Of a stretch of 64,000 bases of DNA, positions 16,129-24,410 are shown one piece after another. Source of the stretch: JAFEBO01 sp036392375. GTDB taxonomy: Bacteria > Planctomycetota > Phycisphaerae > Phycisphaerales > UBA1924. The stretch is taken from positions 1-64,000 of the forward strand of contig DASVYC010000083.1 in NCBI GenBank assembly GCA_036392375.1, written 5' to 3'. The notes under the pieces were generated by a model that was not told the origin of the DNA, made no database searches, and saw only the letters and a program-made list of their open reading frames with translations. Numbering within the stretch: the stretch's first letter is position 1; every line of letters begins with the position of its first letter. A program made the translations under genes and the position numbers.

Positions 16129-17892
16129 CTAGCGGAGGATGCTGAGCCCCACCTTCTTTTCCAGCTCGCTCACCGGCCGCGCGACCAGGTCGTAGCCGTC
16201 GCTGCCGACCACCACGCAGCGGACCACCTCGCCCGGGGCGAGCTTCTCGCGGCTTTGCACGTACGTCACCGCGTCGATCTGCGGGGCCTGGAAGTACGTG
16301 CGGCCGACGTACAGCCGCCCGCCGTCGGAGACGCCGCTGGTCTTCTTGCCGCTGGTGCGCAGGCCTGCGTCGATGAGCACGTCGAGCTGCACGGCACCCT
16401 TCTTCAGGGAGCCCAGCGGGTCCTTCTCGTTGAACTTCGCCGCCATCGCCGCGGCCTTCTTGAACGCCAGCTTCTGCTGCAGCTCCATCACCTCGTTGCG
16501 GCGGCGTTCCTTGACCCCGGCGGGCACGGCGAGCTTCTTGTCCTCTTCCATCGTGCCCGCGACTGTGCCTTCTTCGTGGCTGTACTCAAACACACCCACG
16601 GCCTCGAAGTCCATCTCCTCGATGAACTCGAGGAGCTGCTTGTGGTCCGCCTCGGTCTCGCCCGGGAAGCCGCTGATGAACGTGGTGCGGACGCACATAC
16701 CCGGCGCGAAGCTGGGGTGCCCGTTGCCCACGGCCTTGCGGAGCTTCTTGATCACGTCGCCCTGCTGCTTGCGGGTGACGTTGCGGCGCATGAGCTCGAG
16801 CACGCGATCCGAGGCGTGCTGCAGCGGGATGTCCAGGTACGGCACGAGGCGACCCTTCGCCACGAGCGCGCCGAAGGCTTCGATGATGGGATCGCTGAAG
16901 TTCGTGGGATAGGCGTACATGAGCCGCAGCCAGCCCTGGCCGTGGTTGGCTTCGTCGATGGTGTCGGAGAGCGACTGCAGGAGCGCGGGAAGCCCGCCGT
17001 AGTCGGAGAAATCGACCGAGCCCTTTGCGGCTTTGCCATTTGCCATTTGGCCCTTTGCCATTTGGCTTTTGGCTCGCAGCCCCGCGCCGATGTCGTCGCC
17101 GTAGCTCGTCGTGTCCTGCCCGATGAGCAGGATCTCGAACGCGCCGTCGTTGATGAGTTCGCGGGCCTCGGAGCAGATGCGATCGAGCGGCTTGCTCCGC
17201 ATCTTGCCGCGGATGCTGGGGATGGTGCAGAACGCGCAGTTCTGGTTGCAGCCCTCGCTGATGCGGAGGTACGAGTAGTGCCGCGGGGTGAGCCGCAGGC
17301 GGGCCGAATCGTCCTCGAAGTAGCCGATGCCCTTGCCGTCCTTGCCGTGAACGGTGAGGCCGGTGACCTGCATGTCGCGCTCTTTGGCGGCGACGAGGGC
17401 GTTGGCGGCGATCCAGTACTTGGGTTTGTCGGAGGCTTCTTCGAGCGACTTGGGCTTTCGTCGACCGGCCGGGAGGCCGGTCCCACTGGTGCCGACGACC
17501 GCCTCAACGATCTTGTCGCGATCGAAGACCCCCACCATGGCGTCGATGCCGGGGGCCCACTCGAGCATCTTGGCGCGGTGACGCTGCACGAGGCAGCCGG
17601 CGACCACGACGCGCTTGACGTGGCCCGCTTCCTTCTCGCGGATGGCGTCCTTGATGACCTGCAGGGATTCGTCCTTGGAGGCTTCGAGGAAGCCGCAGGT
17701 GTTGATGACGACGGCGTCGGCGCCTTCGAACGCGGAGTCCTCGTTGGAGGGGTCGTAGGAAACGGGCGCGAGGCCGCTCTCGGCGAGCAGGCCGAGCATC
17801 TTCTCGCTGTCGACCAGGTTCTTGGGACAGCCGAGGCTCACGAGCGAGACGGACTCGATCGTGTCGTTCTTTTTCCGCGTGGTCTTTGGCAC
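16129..17892 (-). CDS. rimO: RimO, ribosomal protein S12 methylthiotransferase, with in-frame repeat insertions
   Basis: 587 residues, against roughly 440 for typical RimO. The N-terminal UPF0004 domain has SLGCPKNLVDSEKM, NTCGFLEASKDESLQ and AGCLVQRH, giving the three auxiliary-cluster cysteines. The radical-SAM cluster is EGCNQNCAFCTIP near residues 214-221. A TRAM domain ends the protein. It adds a methylthio group to the S12 aspartate. Two insertions come from repeat-like DNA: residues about 137-143 (TGLPAGR) from a palindrome at 17464-17481, and residues about 269-287 from CAAATGGC words at 17033-17087. The core motifs are intact, so the enzyme is probably active. Wider linkers at residues 135-190 also add length. 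Confidence 0.92.
   Translation of the reverse strand: MPKTTRKKNDTIESVSLVSLGCPKNLVDSEKMLGLLAESGLAPVSYDPSNEDSAFEGADAVVINTCGFLEASKDESLQVIKDAIREKEAGHVKRVVVAGCLVQRHRAKMLEWAPGIDAMVGVFDRDKIVEAVVGTSGTGLPAGRRKPKSLEEASDKPKYWIAANALVAAKERDMQVTGLTVHGKDGKGIGYFEDDSARLRLTPRHYSYLRISEGCNQNCAFCTIPSIRGKMRSKPLDRICSEARELINDGAFEILLIGQDTTSYGDDIGAGLRAKSQMAKGQMANGKAAKGSVDFSDYGGLPALLQSLSDTIDEANHGQGWLRLMYAYPTNFSDPIIEAFGALVAKGRLVPYLDIPLQHASDRVLELMRRNVTRKQQGDVIKKLRKAVGNGHPSFAPGMCVRTTFISGFPGETEADHKQLLEFIEEMDFEAVGVFEYSHEEGTVAGTMEEDKKLAVPAGVKERRRNEVMELQQKLAFKKAAAMAAKFNEKDPLGSLKKGAVQLDVLIDAGLRTSGKKTSGVSDGGRLYVGRTYFQAPQIDAVTYVQSREKLAPGEVVRCVVVGSDGYDLVARPVSELEKKVGLSILR
17033..17087. repeat. CAAATGGC-word repeat inside rimO
   Basis: On the minus strand the words GCCAAATGGCAAAGG and GCCAAATGGCAAATGGC run in tandem and are translated as repeats of QMAKG and QMANGK. 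The same words make the non-coding repeats at 4877-4905 and 47726-47830. The reading frame is kept, and the block lies between the radical-SAM core strands. Confidence 0.7.
17464..17481. repeat. GC palindrome inside rimO
   Basis: ACCGGCC-GGGA-GGCCGGT, a 7-bp perfect stem, lies in frame in rimO and is read as TGLPAGR. It has the design of an intergenic hairpin, similar in style to the element at 37-53 and 62677-62693. Confidence 0.5.
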
Positions 17893-17972
17893 GGGGGATT
17901 ATTGGTTGAGCCGGAGAGAGAACGCGGAGCGGAGATTGCGGAGTGTCGCGGAGAGAATCGCTGGCTCCGGCG

Positions 17973-18020
17973 AGACCGGCCTGTGGATCTCGGCCTTTGG
18001 GTCTCGGCCTTTGGGTCGGA
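17973..18020. repeat. Tandem CTCGGCCTTTGGGT words
   Basis: TCTCGGCCTTTGGGT occurs twice in direct tandem and a related CGGCCCTTTGGCC follows near 18110. The block sits between the MshEN gene and rimO (gap 17893-18141) and has the same word-based design as the repeats at 26343, 47726 and 51401. Confidence 0.5.
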
Positions 18021-18061
18021 CCTCGAGCTCGATTGGCGGGACCTCCACACCCCCAAAGACA

Positions 18062-18094
18062 AAGCACGGTGCCGGCCTCTGGCGCACCGTGCTT
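18062..18094. terminator. Terminator hairpin of the MshEN gene
   Basis: AAGCACGGTGC pairs perfectly with GCACCGTGCTT over 11 bp, around an 11-base loop. On the minus strand TTTGTCTTTGGG follows the stem, 48 bases after the stop codon of the gene at 18142-18621. This fits an intrinsic terminator with a modest T-tract. Confidence 0.65.
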
Positions 18095-18141
18095 GTCGGG
18101 TTGTCCTGTCCGGCCCTTTGGCCGTGTGGCTCGCCTCTTCG

Positions 18142-18621
18142 TTACGCGGCCCCGAGGTGTCGCCCCGTGATCATGCCCGGGGTCATCCCCGCGAGCGGGT
18201 AGTGCCGCATAAGCGTGTCGGCAAAGTGGCGCGGCTCGGCGAGCACGAAGTGGCAAGGGTGTTCGAGCTTCCAGCCCACGAACCGCAGGGCGCGGGCGAG
18301 CTGGTCCTTGACGGTGCAGACGGTGAGCTCTTCCCCGCTGAAACGGATGGGGAGCACGCGGAACTGCCAGGCCTGGCGGGCGCTGATGAGCGCAATCGCC
18401 TCGGGGTCGAAGCGGGCCTCGCCGAGTTCGAACTCGCCTGTGAGCAGGGCGTACTGCTCGGCCCAGGCGCGTTCGACGGCCTGGGGCGGCACGCCGAAGA
18501 GTCGCTCGGCGAGCTCGCCGAAGGGGCGGCCGACGGCCTGCTGCTCGACGAGAATGTCCTCGACCTGCTCACGCGTGAGCACGCCGTGTTGCACGAGTAG
18601 ATCGCCGAGCCTGAGAACCAT
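18142..18621 (-). CDS. Standalone MshEN (GspE N-terminal) domain protein
   Basis: 159 residues. ATG 18621 has GGGAGG 8 bases upstream. The start of the protein, RLGDLLVQHGVLTREQV, followed by EQQAVGRPFGELAERLFGV, matches the two tandem MshEN motifs found at the N-terminus of GspE/PilB ATPases, including the one at 34493-36241 in this window. There is no ATPase domain; residues 85-159 form the small alpha/beta remainder of the GspE N-terminal module. Known MshEN domains bind cyclic di-GMP, so this could be a cyclic-di-GMP effector or adaptor. The partner is not known, and binding is inferred. Confidence 0.75.
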   Translation of the reverse strand: MVLRLGDLLVQHGVLTREQVEDILVEQQAVGRPFGELAERLFGVPPQAVERAWAEQYALLTGEFELGEARFDPEAIALISARQAWQFRVLPIRFSGEELTVCTVKDQLARALRFVGWKLEHPCHFVLAEPRHFADTLMRHYPLAGMTPGMITGRHLGAA

Positions 18622-19067
18622 GCGAGTGCCTCCCCACACGCCGTGCGCACGGGGAGAGACGACACGACGCTCCACGTGCATGTTGCACGACGCCGTGTCT
18701 GATGCCCGACGAACCGGGCCGCCACCTGTCATCGGCGCCGACCGGCATGGGCTCGCGGCGTGATGCGTTGAATCACGCGATCAGCGCGCGGGAACGAGCA
18801 TGGCAACGGACTTTCGGCCTGCTCCGCAGCGGGCGCGACGATCGGCGCGGAATTCCGCTTCGCGAGCTTGCACGATCGAGCCCGTAATCCAGAGCCCGCA
18901 TTCCCGGACGCAGTGTGGGAAATCACTGCAGGTCCGGTATTGCAGAGCACTGATCGCGAGCCTTTCGGAGAATCTCGGTTCCGGAGGCAATTGGACTCAG
19001 AATGTTCAATGACACCATCACCGCGGGGTGCAGCTCGGTGCTTCCGGGATCGTCCGGGAACCGTGGG
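18622..19067. other. Intergenic region without a recognised gene
   Basis: 446 bases between the MshEN gene and clpS, both on the minus strand. I see no convincing coding frame, no T-run terminator and no RNA-gene signature. Promoters for the MshEN gene are expected here but not distinguishable. Confidence 0.5.
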
Positions 19068-19427
19068 TTATTCCACCGGCTCGATCGTCACCGTCAGGCT
19101 CTTGCTCACGAACTGGTCGCGGTAAAGCTCGGCACGCTCCTGGTGCGTGACCAGAACAAGCGCGGCGCCGGCCTTCTGGGCTTCGAGCGTGACCTCGACG
19201 GCACGGCCGTGGTCGAGCGGCGTGAGCTCAACGATCGAGTCCACCACGTGATCGATCGTGTTCACGTCGTCGTTGTGTAAGAGCACGCGGAACGGCGGCA
19301 ACTGGTCCACCGGGCCGCGGGTTGGGGCGGGCTTGGTCGCGGGCTTGGGGTCGGCAACGACCGTGCCCACCGCGACATCGTTGTTGCTGGGCTCGCGGCC
19401 GCCATCCTGATTCACGCGTTCACTCAT
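19068..19427 (-). CDS. clpS: ClpS, ATP-dependent Clp protease adaptor
   Basis: 119 residues from ATG 19427, which has GGAGGG 8 bases upstream. The first 40 residues are a flexible Pro/Ala/Lys-rich arm. The ClpS fold follows, with PPFRVLLHNDDVNTIDHVVD containing the N-degron-binding acidic pair, and THQERAELYRDQF. ClpS delivers proteins with N-terminal destabilising residues to ClpA/ClpC-ClpP. The arm is longer than in most ClpS proteins; in known ClpS this arm engages the ATPase pore. No clp protease gene is adjacent. Confidence 0.92.
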   Translation of the reverse strand: MSERVNQDGGREPSNNDVAVGTVVADPKPATKPAPTRGPVDQLPPFRVLLHNDDVNTIDHVVDSIVELTPLDHGRAVEVTLEAQKAGAALVLVTHQERAELYRDQFVSKSLTVTIEPVE

Positions 19428-19633
19428 CGACGCCCTCCGGCAGGCTCCAAGTCCGGTCTCCACCGGGCTTTCCAAACGACCTCCTGCGGCCCAACTGCTC
19501 AGCCGATGCGGAACTGTATCGGCCTTGGGCGGAGCAAGAAATGAAGTTCGCGCAAGTTGGTCCCGGCAAACTTGCGCGTGGCTGGGATCGCTGGAAACCT
19601 GTTTCGGGGGTCAACGGAACCCGCGGCCTGGCT

Positions 19634-20995
19634 TTACTTGCCAACGCAGAACGTCGCGAAGACGCGGCCGAGCACATCATCGGGCGTGAGCCGGCCCGTG
19701 AGCTCCCCCAAGGCGTCGAGCCCGCTTCGGAGGTGGCTCGCGATCACTTCAGGGTGGCGGAGCCGATCACCCCCGGCCGCCTCGGCGGCTCGGCGGAGCC
19801 AGGCCGCAGCCGACGCCAGCGCTCGGCGGTGCCGCGCCGGGAGCGAGCGCGTCGTGCGGCTGCCCCCCAGCGCCTGGTCCGCGATGGCACGACGCAGGGC
19901 CCCGAGGTTGAACCCGTCCAGAGCCGACACCTCGATCGTGCGATCGCCGCCCGCGGCTTGGGGTGCGTGGGCCATGTCGGCCTTGGTGCGCACACGGATC
20001 ACGCGGGCACGACTCTCGGGCAGATCCCCGGGATCGAACCGGCCGCTGGGGTCGCACCAGAGCACCAGGTCGGCGTCCGCGATGGCATTGCGGGTGCGGG
20101 CCTGCATCGACGCGGCGACGACGCCGAGGGCTGCGGCTTCTTCGATGCCTGCGCAGTCGCACAAGAGCGCGTGCGCGTCGGCGAGTGCGAGCTCTTCTTC
20201 CAACACGTCGCGGGTGGTGCCGGCGATGGGCGACACCACGGCCCGCTGTCGGCCGAGCAACGCGTTAAAGAGCGTGCTCTTGCCGGCGTTGGGCTTGCCG
20301 GCGAGGACGACGCGGGGCAGCGAGCGGTCGGCTTCCTCGCCCGCGGCGGCGCCCGTTATTGAGTCGATGGCGCGGATCAGGCCCGCGAGCCGCTGCCGCA
20401 GATCGGCGGGGGCGATGGCGACGACGTCCTCCTGATCGGTGAAGTCGATGCCGGCCTCGACCAACGCGAGGAGTGTGGCGGCCTCATCGGCGAGCGCGCG
20501 GTACTGGTCGCCGCGCTCGCCGCGGAGCAGTCTTTGGGCGGCGTCCATCTCCTCGACGGTCTCGGCGGCGATCAGGGCGGCGACACCCTCGGCTTGTTCG
20601 AGCGACATGCGGTCATTGAGGAACGCGCGGGCGGAAAACTCGCCGGGGTTGGCGCGACGCATCGCGACGCCGGATGCGGTCGCGCGGGCGAGCAACTCAT
20701 CTATGACGCGTTGCATCAGGTGGGGATTGCCGGGAAGCAAGAGTTCCGCGACGTCCTCGCCGGTGAAGGAGTTCGGGCCCGGGAACACCGCGATCAGGAG
20801 CGGCAGAGGAAAGCCGCCAACGCGGCCCGTTGCAGCGTGGATGCCTCGGGTCAGAGGGTCGGGCAGGGGACGGTCGCTGGTAACGGTCCAGTCGCGCAGA
20901 AACGCGAACACGCCCGAGCCGCTCAATCGCACGATGGCGCGGGGTGCGAACCCGGGAGGCGTGGCGGGAGCGAGGATCGGATCGGGCGCGGACAC
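19634..20995 (-). CDS. mnmE: MnmE (TrmE), tRNA-modification GTPase
   Basis: 453 residues, the family length. The N-terminal tetrahydrofolate domain contains RRANPGEFSARAFLNDRMS. The GTPase domain starts at LAGKPNAGKSTLFNALLG, with GTTRDVLEEEL and DCAGI; the last is usually DTAGI, so the G3 motif is slightly unusual. The C-terminus ends in CVGK, the conserved catalytic tetrapeptide. With MnmG it makes 5-carboxymethylaminomethyl-uridine at the tRNA wobble base. It is divergent from the HPF-like gene. Confidence 0.94.
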   Translation of the reverse strand: MSAPDPILAPATPPGFAPRAIVRLSGSGVFAFLRDWTVTSDRPLPDPLTRGIHAATGRVGGFPLPLLIAVFPGPNSFTGEDVAELLLPGNPHLMQRVIDELLARATASGVAMRRANPGEFSARAFLNDRMSLEQAEGVAALIAAETVEEMDAAQRLLRGERGDQYRALADEAATLLALVEAGIDFTDQEDVVAIAPADLRQRLAGLIRAIDSITGAAAGEEADRSLPRVVLAGKPNAGKSTLFNALLGRQRAVVSPIAGTTRDVLEEELALADAHALLCDCAGIEEAAALGVVAASMQARTRNAIADADLVLWCDPSGRFDPGDLPESRARVIRVRTKADMAHAPQAAGGDRTIEVSALDGFNLGALRRAIADQALGGSRTTRSLPARHRRALASAAAWLRRAAEAAGGDRLRHPEVIASHLRSGLDALGELTGRLTPDDVLGRVFATFCVGK

Positions 20996-21069
20996 GTGCC
21001 GAGTCTACGGCCGGAGCATTCCTGTGGCGCGTGCACCTGGCGCCGCGATCGGCCCGAAGCGTGGGGCGC

Positions 21070-21147
21070 TTTGCAAGCAACTGGTGCGCCGGACATCCCG
21101 TTGCCTTCACGGCTTGCAAACCGGACGAGCAGGTCCGTCCGGTTTTT
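21070..21147 (+). promoter_or_regulatory. Structured leader with intrinsic terminator upstream of the HPF-like gene
   Basis: TTTGCAAGC (21070-21078) pairs perfectly with GCTTGCAAA (21112-21120). The last AAA of that stem begins a second perfect 10-bp stem, AAACCGGACG with CGTCCGGTTT (21118-21145), ending in a T5 tract. The two hairpins therefore share three bases. No plus-strand gene precedes it, and the HPF-like ATG lies 83 bases downstream. It may be a transcription attenuator or a small terminated RNA. Confidence 0.55.
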
Positions 21148-21229
21148 GGTGTGGATCGCGAACGGCTGCGAACCGGGGTCGTAGAAGGCGTGGAGGCCGC
21201 GGGATCCGCGGCTGAGTGGAGGAATCGAA

Positions 21230-21538
21230 ATGGTGATCACGCTCGTTGACGGCTCCATCAAGACCACGGACGCGATGCGGACCTTTGTGCACCAGCGCCT
21301 CGCCGCGGCGCTGGGCCGCTTTGAGGAACGCATCCGACGCGTCGAGGTTCGCATCACCGACGAGAACGGCCCGCGTGGCGGCGTGGACAAGCTGTGCCGC
21401 GTGACGGCGACGATTGCGGGGGCCGGACCGCTGATGATCGAGAAGCGTGCGAGTGATTTTTATGAAGCGATCGCCCGAGCGACAAACGCGGTGAAGCAGA
21501 ACGTAGTCCGCCGGGTCTCGAAACGGGGCAAGCGGTAG
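21230..21538 (+). CDS. HPF/RaiA-like ribosome-associated inhibitor
   Basis: 102 residues, short form. The fold signature is present: KTTDAMRTFVHQRLAAALGRF, VRITDENGPRGGVDKLC and a basic C-terminus (AVKQNVVRRVSKRGKR). Proteins of the S30EA family bind the ribosomal decoding region and cause hibernation or protect subunits. The lack of a long C-terminal domain means it is not the long HPF that dimerises ribosomes by itself. GGAGG lies 6 bases before the ATG. A terminator-like leader upstream suggests regulated expression. It is transcribed away from mnmE. Confidence 0.85.
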   Translation: MVITLVDGSIKTTDAMRTFVHQRLAAALGRFEERIRRVEVRITDENGPRGGVDKLCRVTATIAGAGPLMIEKRASDFYEAIARATNAVKQNVVRRVSKRGKR

Positions 21539-21550
21539 GCGGCACCGTGA

Positions 21551-21650
21551 GGGTGCCACGGCTTGGCCGCTCGGGGCCAAGCCGTGACGTGGAACCGTGG
21601 CACGCCATCGCGGCACTGCTGGACCTTCAGCAGGCCACGCAGTGGCACCG
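21551..21650. repeat. Two-hairpin composite repeat, copy 1 (inverted)
   Basis: CACGGCTTGGCC (21557-21568) pairs perfectly with GGCCAAGCCGTG (21575-21586) around GCTCGG. GTGCCACGG further pairs with CCGTGGCAC at 21595-21603. A second hairpin uses CTGCTG/CAGCAG and ends in GTGGCACC. Related copies are at 24875-24980 and 46207-46306. It lies between the convergent HPF-like and NtrC-like genes. Confidence 0.65.
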
Positions 21651-21658
21651 ATTCGACA

Positions 21659-23161
21659 TCAGCGCAGGCCGTATTCCTTGAGCTTGCGGTAGAGCGTTCG
21701 CTCGCCGATGCCGAGCAGCTTGGCCGCGTGCTCGCGGTTTCCGGCGGTGAGGCGGAGCGTCTCTCGGATCGCGCGTTTCTCGATCGCCTCAAGGCTGGTG
21801 CCCGCGAGCGAGCCGAGGGCCGGGCCGCTGGGCGTGTGCTCGGCGTCGGCGTCGGTGTCCACGCTGCGGACCTCGTCGGGGATGTGGCGCACGTCGAGGA
21901 CGAAGTCGCTGGCGGGCGCGAGGTCCTCGCCCAGGGCGGTGACGACCATGTTCTGCACCACGTTGAGCAACTGTCGCACGTTGCCGGGCCAGTTGTAGCT
22001 GGTGAGACGCATCATCGCGGCGTCGGTGACGCGGGGGATCTGCCGCGAGGGCGCGAGCTGGTCCATGAAGCGTTCGACGAAGAATCGCACCAGAGGCGGG
22101 ATGTCCTCGCGGCGTTCGCGGAGCGCGGGCAGGTGCACGTGCGAGCCGTTGATGCGGAAGAAGAGGTCCTCACGGAAGGTCCCGGCCTTGACCATCTCGC
22201 GCAGGTCCTTGTTCGTCGCGCTCACGAAGCGGACGTCCACGTGGCGGGCGTCGTTGCTGCCGAGGCGCACCACCTCGCCGCTCTCGAGCACGCGGAGGAG
22301 CTTGGCCTGCATGGACATCGGCATATCGCCGATCTCGTCGAGGAAGACCGTGCCGCCGTCGGCGAACTCGAAAACACCGGCGCGGTCCTTGTCCGCACCG
22401 GTGAACGCGCCCTTGACGTGGCCGAAGAGCTGATCTTCGAGCAGGCTCTCGGCCTGCCCGGCGCAATTGAACGCGACGTAGCGGCCGCCGGCGTTCTGTC
22501 CCCCAGAAGAGGCTCTTTCGTTGGGCTGACCGGCCCGCTTGCTGAGCTTGTGGACCGCCAGCGCGATGAGCTCCTTGCCCGTGCCGCTCTCGCCGGTGAT
22601 GAGGACGGGGATGTTGCTGGGCGCGACGGTGCGGATGGTGCGGAGCACGCGCCGCATCGGCTCGCTGGTGGCGATGAAGTTTTCGAAGCCGGCGGTGTCG
22701 GCCTGGGCCTTGAGCTGATCGTTCTGATGCCGCAGCAGCACGGTCTCGGCGGCGCGGTTCACGAGGTTGCGGAAGACCTCAAGGTCCAGGGGTTTTTGGA
22801 TGAAGTCGTAGGCCCCGAGCTTGAACGCGGCACGCGCCGTCGGCACGTCGCCGTGAGCGGTGACCATGATCACCTCTGCGGCGGGCTGCATCTGGCGGGC
22901 GGACTCGAGCACCTTGAGACCGGCGTCGGCCCCGTCGGCGGCCACGCCGAGCTTGCCGCCGGAGGCGGGCATGCGCAGATCGGTGACGATCACGTCGAAC
23001 GCGCCGCCCTTGAGCTCGCTCATCGCGGCATCGACCGAGTGCACAATCGTGCAGACGTGCCCGGGCTTGCGCAGGGCGTCGGCCATCACTTCCGCGTGGT
23101 CGGGCTCGTCCTCAATGATCAGGACCTGTGCGGCGATGCGTTCGTCGCGGGCTTCGGGCAT
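21659..23161 (-). CDS. NtrC-family sigma-54-dependent response regulator
   Basis: 500 residues. ATG 23161 is preferred over an upstream in-frame TTG. The receiver domain has LIIEDEPDHAEVM and IVTDLRMPAS with the phospho-acceptor Asp. The AAA+ domain has ITGESGTGKELIA, GHVKGAFTGADKD (the GAFTGA loop that contacts sigma-54) and FLDEIGDMPMSMQ. The C-terminal Fis-type helix-turn-helix reads NREHAAKLLGIGERTLYRKL. Two insertions are visible: SGGKLGVAADGAD in the receiver and about 15 Gly/Ser/Asn-rich residues before YVAFNCAG. No histidine kinase is adjacent, so its signal is unknown. Confidence 0.93.
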   Translation of the reverse strand: MPEARDERIAAQVLIIEDEPDHAEVMADALRKPGHVCTIVHSVDAAMSELKGGAFDVIVTDLRMPASGGKLGVAADGADAGLKVLESARQMQPAAEVIMVTAHGDVPTARAAFKLGAYDFIQKPLDLEVFRNLVNRAAETVLLRHQNDQLKAQADTAGFENFIATSEPMRRVLRTIRTVAPSNIPVLITGESGTGKELIALAVHKLSKRAGQPNERASSGGQNAGGRYVAFNCAGQAESLLEDQLFGHVKGAFTGADKDRAGVFEFADGGTVFLDEIGDMPMSMQAKLLRVLESGEVVRLGSNDARHVDVRFVSATNKDLREMVKAGTFREDLFFRINGSHVHLPALRERREDIPPLVRFFVERFMDQLAPSRQIPRVTDAAMMRLTSYNWPGNVRQLLNVVQNMVVTALGEDLAPASDFVLDVRHIPDEVRSVDTDADAEHTPSGPALGSLAGTSLEAIEKRAIRETLRLTAGNREHAAKLLGIGERTLYRKLKEYGLR

Positions 23162-23215
23162 GTCAGAGTTTATGGAAGGAGCGCGGGACAAATCTCGCCG
23201 CTTCAGGCTGTGCGC

Positions 23216-24190
23216 TCAGACCACTGGGCGGATGCGGCCGGCGTTCACCCGCAGCATCCAGATGAGCACCGGGCCGCCCACGAGCGCCGTCATCACGCTC
23301 AAGGGCAAGCGACCCGAGCCCAGGTCGATGACACGCACCAGGCAGTCGGCCCCCACCACCATCACGCCCGACAGGCATGCGGCTCCGCAGACCAGCGGGG
23401 CGTGACGCGGGCCCAGGACCATGCGCACCAGGTGCGGGCAGACCAGCCCCACGAACGCGACCGGTCCGGCCAGCGAGAACGCGACCGAGGTGAGCAGCCC
23501 GGCAAGCACGAACATCTCAAGCCGCAGACGACCGAGCGCGACGCCCAGCGATCGGGCCTCGTCGTCGCTGAGCGACGCGGCGTCGAGAGCGCGGCCACGG
23601 AAGACCGACCACGCGAGCCCGGCCAGCGCGATGCCTCCGGCGATCGCGAGCCCTTTCCAGCGGAGCTCCTCGTTGATCGATCCGAGCAGCAAACGCGCGG
23701 CCGCGACGCCGCGATCGGGAAGAAACTGCTGCACCAGCGAGGAGAGCGCCGCCGCCACCACGCCGATGAGCACGCCGGTGAGGATGAGCGACACCGGCTC
23801 GACCGTGCCCTTGCGTTGAGCCAACAGATAGGTCAGGAGCAGCGCTCCGATGGCGCCGGGCAGCGCGACGCCGATGTCCACGCTGCTCTGAGCGATGCCC
23901 ATGCCGGCGAGGTACGCGCCCAATTGCCAGAGCATGACCGACAGGCCCGCGCCACTGGACATGCCCAGGACATCGGGTGCGGCGAGCGGGTTTCGGAAGA
24001 GACATTGCAAGAGCACGCCGCTGACGCCCAGGCAGAGACCGACAACCGCGCCGGCGACGGCTCGCTGGGCGCGGAACTCGAGGATCATGTCGGAGCCGGG
24101 CGGCAAGGGCCCGCCGACCTTCAGCCGCAACGCGATCATCGCGGCGAGCAGGCCGGTGAGGAAGACGAGGATGGCGAAGGTGCGGGACAA
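23216..24190 (-). CDS. FecCD-type ABC transporter permease (siderophore/cobalamin type)
   Basis: 324 residues with about nine membrane segments. Characteristic features are LQCLFRNPLAAPDVLGMSSG, GSINEELRWKG, ARSLGVALGRLR and SLAGPVAFVGLVCPHLVRM, all conserved in BtuC/FecCD permeases. Partners normally include an ATPase and a periplasmic binding protein; neither is next to it. The start is a TTG at 24190 with no clear ribosome-binding site, and no better start was found. The product would form a membrane dimer for import of iron chelates or cobalamin. The direct upstream DNA is a word-type repeat. Confidence 0.88.
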   Translation of the reverse strand: MSRTFAILVFLTGLLAAMIALRLKVGGPLPPGSDMILEFRAQRAVAGAVVGLCLGVSGVLLQCLFRNPLAAPDVLGMSSGAGLSVMLWQLGAYLAGMGIAQSSVDIGVALPGAIGALLLTYLLAQRKGTVEPVSLILTGVLIGVVAAALSSLVQQFLPDRGVAAARLLLGSINEELRWKGLAIAGGIALAGLAWSVFRGRALDAASLSDDEARSLGVALGRLRLEMFVLAGLLTSVAFSLAGPVAFVGLVCPHLVRMVLGPRHAPLVCGAACLSGVMVVGADCLVRVIDLGSGRLPLSVMTALVGGPVLIWMLRVNAGRIRPVV

Positions 24191-24216
24191 AGGAAGGCAG
24201 GGGAGCAGGGGAGCGG
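24191..24216. repeat. GGGGAGCA-word repeat
   Basis: AGGGGAGC-type words are repeated in a purine-rich run immediately upstream of the FecCD start. Only one arm is seen, and no matching inverted arm was found nearby. It is listed because its design follows the other word repeats in this window. Confidence 0.35.
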
Positions 24217-24410
24217 GAGATCAGGGGTGTCGATGGTACCGATTCGTGCCTTGTCAGCGGGTGGGCGCCATCGCGCACGGGTGCGACCGACGGGTTTGTG
24301 GGGGCGTTCCGGTCCTTCGGGACGGTCGATTCGACGGCGGCCGGGACATATCATTCGCCCCTGTTCGCCGGACGCTTGTCGTTCCGCGACAGCCTGCTCT
24401 GGAGACTCGC

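Noticed and set aside
15640..18600. Long plus-strand open frame opposite ftsW and rimO
   Set aside because: Shadow of real genes on the other strand; no domain, no ribosome-binding site, and its start lies within ftsW.
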